In this document: positions 1-6,754 of the stretch, in pieces | Position numbering within the stretch: the first letter of the stretch is position 1 | Layout of the letters: each line of letters starts with the position of its first letter | Assembly (NCBI GenBank): GCA_937901025.1 | Contig: CALCGR010000079.1 | Location: forward strand, 1 to 9,743 | Length of the DNA: 9,743 bases | Source of the DNA: an uncultured Bacteroidales bacterium | GTDB taxonomy: Bacteria; Bacteroidota; Bacteroidia; Bacteroidales; Paludibacteraceae | Reading direction: 5' to 3' | Program-made: the position numbers and the translations under genes | Notes under the pieces: model-generated | Told to the model about the DNA's origin: nothing | The model's input: only the letters and a program-made list of their open reading frames with translations | Databases searched by the model: none

Positions 1-137
1 CACACGTAGTAAAGCGAGTACCCTAATGTAGCGGCAATAAACGAAGAATAAGTCATTCGTTTATAGCGCTTGTCTATTTGTTCAGGTGTGCCCTGAAAAG
101 GAGCTGAAGCCGGTGATTTTTTAAAAAATTCGAGCAT
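1..137 (-). CDS. N-terminus of an organophosphate:phosphate antiporter-like (GlpT/UhpT-type) MFS transporter, cut by the left edge
   Basis: This reading frame is too short to stand out as an ORF, but it is open from an ATG at 137-135 to the window edge (45 full codons). It begins MLEFFKKSPA. Residues 20-45 contain QIDKRYKRM, then a hydrophobic stretch ending in GYSLYYV. That layout matches the start of GlpT-family proteins: a short cytoplasmic amphipathic segment, an x-I-D-x-x-Y-(K/R)-R motif, then transmembrane helix 1 ending in GYxxYY. Known members exchange glycerol-3-phosphate or hexose phosphates for inorganic phosphate across the inner membrane. The start lies two bases after the stop of the upstream EEP gene (TAA-TT-ATG) with no Shine-Dalgarno, suggesting translational coupling. 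Family assignment rests on only 45 residues. The substrate cannot be told, and a UhpT/UhpC-like member is equally possible. Confidence 0.72.
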   Translation of the reverse strand, partial: MLEFFKKSPASAPFQGTPEQIDKRYKRMTYSSFIAATLGYSLYYV

Positions 138-139
138 AA

Positions 140-3100
140 TTATTCTTGTTGACCCAATAGGTTATAATAAGCACCATTGAGATTGATTACTATTCGTCCG
201 TTGTGAAATGTTTTTACAGGTTTGGAACAGTTTATGTTTTTAGAAAAAAGAATCTCTTTCAAGCTTACGACAGGTTCTCCTTTGGTGCCATATTCGATGG
301 CGCCGGGAACCGACTTCTTGACCAAAGCCTGCGGATCAAAGGGCGCGCGATAGGCACCTACTTGGTCGCGTTCGAGGGTACCGGTCAGTCCGCCTTCGTT
401 CAGGATATCCGAGCCTACGTAGGTAGCTTTGAGCATATTCTCCGCAATGTTTTGAACATTTTTGGACGCATAGGTCGTTGTGAGCGGAGCGATAGAGATA
501 ACCTCTTTATCAGGACCAAAAGCCATGAGGGCGGGTTGATAGGTCGTTGAGGCTGTACCTCCCAAGAAGGATACGAGTTCGTTACAAGCCGATGTCCAGT
601 CCTCCGCAGCAACGTCGGTGAGACCTTTGCGAAGATTCATATTGGATTGGCAAGAGAAGATGTTATTGTGTCCCGTTTTGACCGCCGTGGAATCGACCAG
701 GGATATATCTCCGCGGCGGGGGCAAGAGGAATAGTTTCCGGCGATGATATTATTGGTCAGGGAGATGTTTCCGGACATCACATAGACAGCGCCACCCACG
801 AAGTCAGAGGCAGAGACTCCGCTTCTGAGGCAAGAGGTATAGTTCCCGACCACGGTCGTTTGCATAAGCGTGAGTTGGGATGTTAACCCGCCTTGTAAGA
901 AGATGGCAGAGCCTCCGGTCGTTTTATTGGCTATGGAGGCATTGACATCAATCTTATTGTTAGCGAAGGTGCTGTTCACTACCCGTACATCTGCTGAAGA
1001 AGTCGGAGCTACGACAGCAACGGAGCCTTGCGATTTATTGACATTACCGATAAAAGAAGAGCCATAGATATAGATCTTGCCAGTAGTAGTGGCATAGATA
1101 GCGGCACCTTTAGCGGCTTGGTTGTCTTGGAACAAACAATTCTTGACTACCAAGTCTTTGTCATTCGTCATATACACGCAACCCATCATTTTATCCGTCA
1201 CATTATGTCTGAATATGCAATGGTCGAGGGTAAGGTCTGCACGGTTATTGCAGACAAGTCCTTGGGCTTCGGTCGTGCAATCTTCGATAATGCAGTCGGA
1301 TACGTGGAGATATAAGCCGCTACCGGCGAGGACTCCTCCGTCGGATGTAGTGACAGAGAGAGTAACGTTTTTGAAATGGATGTTGCTTATATCGATGGTA
1401 ATAAAATCGGCTAATTGGAACAGATTCGTTTTTCCGGTGATGGTGCAGTTCTTACCTATGATGACGCACGTATTGGCTATTTTGAGGGGTTCTGATCCGA
1501 AGTCATAATCGCCTTCGACGATAATGGTATCGTTCGGTTGAATGGTTTTAGCCACTTGTCTTAATTCGTCTAAAGAGGAGACGTAGTGTGTCTTTTCCCT
1601 ATTAAGAGGCAAGAGAGTGACCGTGCATACGGTAGGCAGGTGATCCGAGGGCAGGAGTGAACGGCCAAGAGTAGAAGCCGAGGTATAGTAGTCCTCCACC
1701 TCTATGTTGTGCACATAGACGAAGTCGATGAGTTTGCTTGCGCCGATGGGGTTCATTCCGGATGAGAACGTGTTGTAGGAGCCGCGAGGAGCTGTCTTGG
1801 TTACCTGTCGCGAATTGGCAAAATACACACCAAAATTAGCATGCGGGTCGTGGTCATTCGGTTCGCAGTTCATATCTCCGGTTACCACGCAAGGATAATC
1901 TCCGGCTATTTTGCTAAGTTGTTCGGTATTCACGCGAGCGCCTTCCCGAATAGAGATAGGATAAAGGTCCAAGTGAGTAGCACCAAACACGAAAATCTCG
2001 CCGGTTTGTTTATCTTTGAGTTTAGCCCAAACGGTCATACGTACATATTCGGCATCCCAAGAAGGTTTGGACGGTTTCTTGGAAGGATCGGGAGCGAGCC
2101 AGAAAGTACCGTTATCCAAGCATTCATATTTCTCGGTACGGTAGAGCAGTTCGGCACCGCCGGCTGTTCCGCTATAGAGGAGAGTATAGGTAGAACTCAA
2201 TTTTTCTTTTATGTAATTATGTTGCGCTGTAGCCACTTCCTGAAGGGAAACCACATCAAAAGCCATGGTATCGCGAATCATCGTAATGACAGCATCGCGA
2301 CGAGCCGACCAAGCTTTATCGCCGGTGTCAGAAGAGGCTACCGAAGTACGGATGTTATAGGTTCCAATGCGATGCGAGCCTTGTTTTACGGGACCTGCTA
2401 CAGAGAGGGCATAGGTAGTGGTAATGCCGTCCCAAGAGGCACTGATGGTGGTGGTACCTTCCTTGACAGTTGTCACTAAGCCATTAGCATCGATGGTAGC
2501 GACATCCGGATTAGAAGATGAATATTGGATAGGGTTTTGGTTATTTCGATTATCGATAAGTGTCTCGTTAGTATATTGACTTCCGGTTGCTACTTGTACA
2601 TTTTTCTTTGTGTAGAGTAGATACGGAGTAATCGTGATGGGTCCTACGACCATACGGCCATACGTATGAGTGGAAGGGTTGTCCTTAGGATAAGATAGAT
2701 TAGCAATAGTTATCTTTGCGGGCACTTTAACATCTAAGGTTTTGGTAAAGACGCCGGAAACGTATGTCGGTGTCGGGTCGAACTGAACCGAATCGACAGC
2801 TGTTCCGTTGATTTTGAGGGCTAAGATAAAGCGGGCATTGTCGTCCCCTTTCTTAGGATCGTAGCCAAATTGGCGGTAGGCGAAAGAGATGCCTTTAACG
2901 CCGCCTTCGAATTTTATTTCTTTTCTCCCTTCGGTTGTATTCTCGTCTTGTCCAAGTTCCACATACGAATTATATTTCTTTGCTTCCTCTAAGACGCGGC
3001 ATAGCCAGATGCCTTGTGTTTTTCCTATCGTATCGGCTGTACCGCAACGGGCGTTTCGATAAATCAAAGGCAAGTGGTTATCAAAACTACTGATGGTAGG

Positions 3101-3220
3101 AGTGTAGGCTGAAGTAGCCGAAGGTTGATTGATATTTGCGAAGTTTTCTACAACTTCTCCCTCCGCCCGAAGGGAGAGGGAGAAGAGTATAGCTATCGCA
3201 CAAATAAGCGATTTTTTCAT
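140..3220 (-). CDS. Secreted multidomain endonuclease/exonuclease/phosphatase (EEP) protein with Ig-like domain and C-terminal parallel beta-helix
   Basis: This 1026-residue protein is intact. Residues 1-19 form a signal peptide (MKK start, hydrophobic core, likely cut after LRA). Residues 21-205 are a beta-rich region I cannot assign. Residues about 205-275 look like a bacterial Ig-like (BIG2) domain, with YSSSNPDVATIDANG followed by VKEGTTTISA. Residues about 281-536 are an EEP domain resembling the uncharacterised EEP-1 subfamily (GTFWLAP, WDAEYVRMTVWAK). Expected catalytic and metal residues are all present: N289 (GTYN), E328 (LQE), H416 (THLD), D449 and N451 (GDMN), D499 (IDF), D526 and H527 (SDH). 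Residues about 548-955 form a parallel beta-helix with repeated C-x-F-x-x-N turns, ending in RDQVGAY. The last 28 residues look like a short Bacteroidota sorting tail. The fold hydrolyses phosphoester bonds; the substrate is unknown. It starts 5 nt after the upstream beta-helix gene and is likely surface-exposed or secreted. Confidence 0.9.
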   Translation of the reverse strand: MKKSLICAIAILFSLSLRAEGEVVENFANINQPSATSAYTPTISSFDNHLPLIYRNARCGTADTIGKTQGIWLCRVLEEAKKYNSYVELGQDENTTEGRKEIKFEGGVKGISFAYRQFGYDPKKGDDNARFILALKINGTAVDSVQFDPTPTYVSGVFTKTLDVKVPAKITIANLSYPKDNPSTHTYGRMVVGPITITPYLLYTKKNVQVATGSQYTNETLIDNRNNQNPIQYSSSNPDVATIDANGLVTTVKEGTTTISASWDGITTTYALSVAGPVKQGSHRIGTYNIRTSVASSDTGDKAWSARRDAVITMIRDTMAFDVVSLQEVATAQHNYIKEKLSSTYTLLYSGTAGGAELLYRTEKYECLDNGTFWLAPDPSKKPSKPSWDAEYVRMTVWAKLKDKQTGEIFVFGATHLDLYPISIREGARVNTEQLSKIAGDYPCVVTGDMNCEPNDHDPHANFGVYFANSRQVTKTAPRGSYNTFSSGMNPIGASKLIDFVYVHNIEVEDYYTSASTLGRSLLPSDHLPTVCTVTLLPLNREKTHYVSSLDELRQVAKTIQPNDTIIVEGDYDFGSEPLKIANTCVIIGKNCTITGKTNLFQLADFITIDISNIHFKNVTLSVTTSDGGVLAGSGLYLHVSDCIIEDCTTEAQGLVCNNRADLTLDHCIFRHNVTDKMMGCVYMTNDKDLVVKNCLFQDNQAAKGAAIYATTTGKIYIYGSSFIGNVNKSQGSVAVVAPTSSADVRVVNSTFANNKIDVNASIANKTTGGSAIFLQGGLTSQLTLMQTTVVGNYTSCLRSGVSASDFVGGAVYVMSGNISLTNNIIAGNYSSCPRRGDISLVDSTAVKTGHNNIFSCQSNMNLRKGLTDVAAEDWTSACNELVSFLGGTASTTYQPALMAFGPDKEVISIAPLTTTYASKNVQNIAENMLKATYVGSDILNEGGLTGTLERDQVGAYRAPFDPQALVKKSVPGAIEYGTKGEPVVSLKEILFSKNINCSKPVKTFHNGRIVINLNGAYYNLLGQQE
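3154..3185 (-). repeat. Perfect 10-bp inverted repeat forming a UUCG-capped hairpin in the signal-peptide codons
   Basis: The arms CTTCTCCCTC and GAGGGAGAAG are exact reverse complements separated by 12 bases. In the mRNA the loop continues with a U-G wobble, one C-C mismatch and two C-G pairs closing a UUCG tetraloop. It covers codons 12-23 of the EEP gene, across the predicted signal peptidase site. No U-tract follows the 3' arm, so it is not a typical intrinsic terminator. It may act on translation or mRNA stability, or be a captured palindromic repeat. Its role is not known. Confidence 0.75.
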
Positions 3221-3225
3221 AATGA

Positions 3226-4899
3226 TTATTGCAGATACGTTTTACCGTCAAGGATAACGATTCCTTTATACGAATCGTTCACGGGTTGACCTAAAACATT
3301 GTATTTGATATTGGATTTACGAACAGCATTTACGTGATTCAAAGCCGTTCCGGGCGTTGCTTCAAAAGCAGCAGCGCCGACGCAAGTTTTATCTGCGTCA
3401 CGTTTGTATCCGCGTTGATCTACAGAAGCATCAACTTTAACCCACTCAGGGAACCAAGTGTTAGCCAGTTCTTGCAGGTCAGCTACAGCAGCACCGTCTT
3501 GCATTGCAAGCGGGAGAAGAGTCTTGCTGAAACCGCCATTGTCTTTGAGGTTTTCAATCGTACCGAAATATGCCTGGAAGGTTTGTACAGAATCGGCTCC
3601 GCCATTAAATACAGAATAGAGATCGGTTGCAGCCCATGTCTCTTTTGGATTAGCAAAAGCATCAGGATAGTAAGCAAACGTACCCAGAACATTATAACCG
3701 GCGGAGATAATGCACTCGTTCATATTCTTCGTGTTACCATCTTGGTAGATGGGAGCAAATTGCTTTTTCGAATTATCTTTATGGTCGGTGATAAACGTGT
3801 TAGCCATCTTGATGGTACCATCAGATTCCATACGTAAGCTGGAACCGTAAGCGCAGTTCTTAGGAGAAGCAGCAACATCGTGCTCGTCACGGATACCTTC
3901 GTTATGACCAATCGTAGAAGAGATGAAATAGAAGCCATCTATGTTACCGGAGATACCACCACCATTAGCATAAGTCATATTGTTCAGCACGGAAGTGTTA
4001 ATCAAATATAAAGGACCGGCAGAGATATGCAAAGCGCCTCCGTAAGTACCACTAGCAAGCGAAGCATCTTTGGCTTCCATACGAGCCTCTAAGGTCATGG
4101 TAGGATCGTCCGGATTCAAGCCAAGGGCGTTACCGTTATAGAAGCAGCAACGTTCGAGAACGATTTCCGGTTTTTGGATATTTTCTTTCGCTTCATCAAA
4201 GAAATAGCTAAGTGCGCGGAGCAATCCGCCACGGCTATAAGCGATACCATCATGTACTTCGCAATCAATCATGTGGAACTTAGAACCTACTACGGTAATG
4301 GATTGAGAACCTTTGCAGTTAGGAGTGATATGACCATAGATATGGCAATTCTTCACAATCACCGTACCGAGGAAGGTGCGAAGAGCAGTAGCTTGGTCTT
4401 TGAAGGAGTCATAATCGTCCGATCCACCGGTTTCGGTATTATAGGTGTTGATAAGATCAAGACCTTGCAGGGTAACAACGTCGTCTTGAGCGCCGGACAG
4501 ATCTACGCGGATCAGCATTGGAGAGTCACCGACAGAAGGAACGCCATCTTTGTTAGCATCACCATTGAAGACGGTCGGTGTAGCAGAAGGATAAACGGGA
4601 AGAGAGGTGGAAATACCCTTGGCCGAAGGATCGAAGCCACCGATAATAGTAATGCCACCGGTGATAACCCAAGCCTCATTACCCGATTGGAGATTGATGT
4701 TTCCACCTTTGATAAAGATGGTATCACCAGCACCAACCAGACTCGACAATGCTTCTCTCATCATATAGACGGAGACTGCATCATCCCAACTGGAACCTTG
4801 TGCGTCGTCTTTAGTAGAAGCGGGGTCGCAATAAAAGACATTTGCACTTGCGCTAAGAACAGCAGCTGCCATTAGCGCGCTTAAGAAAAGTTTTTTCAT
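3226..4899 (-). CDS. Secreted parallel beta-helix protein with C-terminal sorting tail
   Basis: This 557-residue protein is complete. Residues 1-19 are a signal peptide (MKKLFLSAL..., cut after SASA), and the absence of a lipobox argues against a lipoprotein. The mature start NVFYCDPASTKDDAQGSSW is typical of secreted right-handed beta-helix proteins. Residues about 60-460 show irregular beta-helix coils, for example IVKNCHIYG, MIDCEVHDG, GGALHISAGPLYLINTSVLNN and GGGISGN. The helix is closed by DQRGYKR...CVGAAAFE at about 494-513. Residues 530-557 (YNVLGQP, then KGIVILDGKTYLQ) resemble a type A type IX secretion tail. The fold is shared by polysaccharide lyases, glycan-binding proteins and adhesins; I see no diagnostic lyase residues and cannot assign an activity. 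It sits between the susD-like and EEP genes, consistent with a surface substrate-binding or processing role. The ATG has an AT-rich leader and no Shine-Dalgarno. Confidence 0.87.
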   Translation of the reverse strand: MKKLFLSALMAAAVLSASANVFYCDPASTKDDAQGSSWDDAVSVYMMREALSSLVGAGDTIFIKGGNINLQSGNEAWVITGGITIIGGFDPSAKGISTSLPVYPSATPTVFNGDANKDGVPSVGDSPMLIRVDLSGAQDDVVTLQGLDLINTYNTETGGSDDYDSFKDQATALRTFLGTVIVKNCHIYGHITPNCKGSQSITVVGSKFHMIDCEVHDGIAYSRGGLLRALSYFFDEAKENIQKPEIVLERCCFYNGNALGLNPDDPTMTLEARMEAKDASLASGTYGGALHISAGPLYLINTSVLNNMTYANGGGISGNIDGFYFISSTIGHNEGIRDEHDVAASPKNCAYGSSLRMESDGTIKMANTFITDHKDNSKKQFAPIYQDGNTKNMNECIISAGYNVLGTFAYYPDAFANPKETWAATDLYSVFNGGADSVQTFQAYFGTIENLKDNGGFSKTLLPLAMQDGAAVADLQELANTWFPEWVKVDASVDQRGYKRDADKTCVGAAAFEATPGTALNHVNAVRKSNIKYNVLGQPVNDSYKGIVILDGKTYLQ

Positions 4900-4942
4900 A
4901 ACTTTTAATTTTTTGATTGTTAAACATTTAATTTATTTACTA
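4900..4942 (-). other. Longest intergenic gap in the operon, AT-rich leader of the beta-helix gene
   Basis: This 43-nt stretch separates the susD-like stop from the beta-helix gene start. It is almost entirely A and T, has no Shine-Dalgarno, and contains only a weak short palindrome (TTAAATGTTTAA). I see no recognisable Bacteroides promoter or terminator. The A-rich bases just before the ATG fit the usual Bacteroidota start context. Confidence 0.5.
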
Positions 4943-6736
4943 TCACCATCCCGGATTCTGCTTTAGCGCTCCGTTGGATAGGATAATTTCTTGGGTAGGA
5001 ATAGGATAGAGGTAGTCACGATCCTCGTTAAAGGTGCGAACGTCCGTACCATGGCAAAGGATATTTCCTCCGTCCATACCGTTGGTCAGCCATACATCCT
5101 TATTCAGTTCAAGATAAGTAACACCGAACGAGAAGGGTTTATCCTGTGGATTAGGGGTACTCCAGACGCAAACATCGAAGGCGCTTGGATTATCGTTCTT
5201 GGTATTGACACATCCGCTCTTATCCGTTTTGCTCTTAGATACGCCGCCAAAGCTCATACCAGTTAGAGGTTTGGTCAGTGCCTGTCCCTCTTTCCAGCGC
5301 ATGAGGTCCCAATAGCGGAAACCTTCTTGCACCAGTTCGATATCGCGTTCGCGACGAATCTCTAAGATGACACCTTTATTGCCGCCTTTGTCCACATTAG
5401 GATAGAGGCTTTCCATATACGGGCAGGGGTTGGCATTAGCGTCCGCCATGATTAGGTTAGGCATACCCGCACGCTCACGGAGGAGTTTGATAGACAAGTT
5501 GATGTTGTCCTGTGTCAGTTCGCCTGCTTCGGCTAAGCACTCGGCATAGTTGAGCAGAACCTCTGCGTAGCGGAAGAGGGGTACATCGCAATCCGATTGG
5601 TTATAGGTGTCCTTATTGCGCTCCATCACATATTTGATGAGTTGGTAACCGGTAGAGGAAGTCTTGACGCTATACTGATCCGCGTTATCCTCACCCACAC
5701 GGTAATAATGGGTCGGGCGCAAAACGATTTGTTCCAAACGAGGGTCGCGATTGGTCATTTCCTTACCCATCTGCATCTTATCATAATTCTCCTGATCTGT
5801 AAAACGGGAACCGTCAGCCATAAGGAACTGGTTAACAAAACGCTTTGTAAAACCGGGTTTACCGGTAGTAGAAGAAACGGTATAACCATTCGCATTATGG
5901 GTCAGTTTCACCTCGGCTCCGTAGTAACGGGCTAAGATGACCTCGCAGTTGCCTTCGTATTTGCCTTGGCAGAAGAGGTTACGATAGGCTCCGTAGTGAG
6001 GTCCTTCTTGGGTAAAGAGGGAATAAGCACCGGAGTTTATTAATTGGAGAGCAGCATTAGCGCCTTCCATCAAGATGTCTTTATAGTTATCCATTCCGTG
6101 ATATTTGCGGAACGTACCCTCGAAGAGGCAGACACGCGACTTAAGAGCCATAGCCGTATAAGCATTGACGCGATAGGTACTACCCTGTTTGGGTAACATC
6201 TCGATGGCTTGATTAAGATCGTACAGCACGCTATCCATCACGGTCGTACGGGAAGTGCGAGCGGAATAGAGCATCTCATCGTTGGAACCTAAAGTATGGC
6301 GGGCCAAGGGTACATCTCCATAATAGCGTACTTTATTAAAATAGAAGTATGCACGGAAGAAATACGCCAAGCCGGTATATTGTCTTTTAGCATCCTCATT
6401 AAGACATTGATCCACGTGCTCAAGCAGATAATTGATGTGGCGGAGCATCGTCCAGTCCCATTGTGTACCGGAAGCATCCACGGGCACAACGCGGGAGCCC
6501 ATCATCTCATCGGGTAAGGTGGACGCATTTATTTCGTCACTGATTTCACCATAGAGGTCAGCTGCCGACGGGAATATCGTATAGAACTGATTGGAATATT
6601 GTTCCAATTGATCGGCAGTAGAGAAATAAAGCGCGGAACTAACGGAATCTTTTGGATATTTATCTAAATCCTTGCATGAGGATAGATTAACCAAGCATAA
6701 GGCCGTTGTAGCAATCAATAAATATATTTTTTTCAT
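4943..6736 (-). CDS. SusD/RagB-like outer-membrane substrate-binding lipoprotein
   Basis: This complete 597-residue protein should be the surface lid that binds ligand and pairs with the SusC-like barrel encoded just upstream. Residues 1-21 are a lipoprotein signal with lipobox L18-S-S-C21. The following KDLD is acidic, as in Bacteroidota lipoprotein export signals that send SusD proteins to the cell surface. Family hallmarks appear in order: the helical TPR-like segment GLAYFFRAYFYFNKVRYYGD then VPL, then LLNYAECLAEAG, then ILEIRRERDIELVQEGFRYW followed by DLMRW, and finally YLYPIPTQEI with the C-terminal QNPGW. The length is normal for the family. It is 18 nt downstream of the susC-like stop and has a consensus Shine-Dalgarno, unlike the other starts here. 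The bound ligand cannot be read from the sequence; neighbours suggest a phosphoester-containing or glycan substrate rather than starch. Confidence 0.96.
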   Translation of the reverse strand: MKKIYLLIATTALCLVNLSSCKDLDKYPKDSVSSALYFSTADQLEQYSNQFYTIFPSAADLYGEISDEINASTLPDEMMGSRVVPVDASGTQWDWTMLRHINYLLEHVDQCLNEDAKRQYTGLAYFFRAYFYFNKVRYYGDVPLARHTLGSNDEMLYSARTSRTTVMDSVLYDLNQAIEMLPKQGSTYRVNAYTAMALKSRVCLFEGTFRKYHGMDNYKDILMEGANAALQLINSGAYSLFTQEGPHYGAYRNLFCQGKYEGNCEVILARYYGAEVKLTHNANGYTVSSTTGKPGFTKRFVNQFLMADGSRFTDQENYDKMQMGKEMTNRDPRLEQIVLRPTHYYRVGEDNADQYSVKTSSTGYQLIKYVMERNKDTYNQSDCDVPLFRYAEVLLNYAECLAEAGELTQDNINLSIKLLRERAGMPNLIMADANANPCPYMESLYPNVDKGGNKGVILEIRRERDIELVQEGFRYWDLMRWKEGQALTKPLTGMSFGGVSKSKTDKSGCVNTKNDNPSAFDVCVWSTPNPQDKPFSFGVTYLELNKDVWLTNGMDGGNILCHGTDVRTFNEDRDYLYPIPTQEIILSNGALKQNPGW

Positions 6737-6743
6737 AATGGTA

Positions 6744-6752
6744 TCCTCCTTT
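6744..6752 (-). promoter_or_regulatory. Consensus Shine-Dalgarno of the susD-like gene
   Basis: On the minus strand the 18-nt gap before the ATG reads TAAAAGGAGGATACCATT, containing AAAGGAGG with 8 nt between the last G and the ATG. That is near-perfect pairing to the 16S rRNA anti-Shine-Dalgarno at a normal distance. The other three starts visible in the window have no such motif. Bacteroidota use Shine-Dalgarno pairing only weakly, so this site is notable and may set the SusD level relative to SusC. Confidence 0.7.
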
Positions 6753-6754
6753 TA

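Noticed and set aside
116..129. A 14-bp perfect AT palindrome (ATTTTTTAAAAAAT)
   Set aside because: It has no loop and only A-T pairs, and is explained by the Phe-Phe-Lys-Lys codons at the start of the transporter. There is no reason to call it a terminator or an operator.
143..226. Frameshift or truncation of the EEP gene's 3' end
   Set aside because: The bases after the stop are occupied by the transporter start and encode no continuation of a sorting tail in another frame. The tail resembles complete short tails known in Bacteroidota proteins.
1841..2479. A 212-residue open frame on the plus strand opposite the EEP domain
   Set aside because: It is antisense to the codons of the catalytic domain, has no recognisable motif, no signal and no plausible start context.
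3154..3185. The hairpin as an intrinsic terminator
   Set aside because: The 3' arm is followed on the mRNA by TTGTAGAAAACTT rather than a U-tract, and it lies inside an intact reading frame that continues for about 1000 codons.
4174..4875. A 233-residue open frame on the plus strand opposite the beta-helix gene
   Set aside because: It lies wholly antisense to a convincing signal-peptide-bearing beta-helix gene, shows no recognisable domain, and such open frames are common opposite genes with this codon bias.
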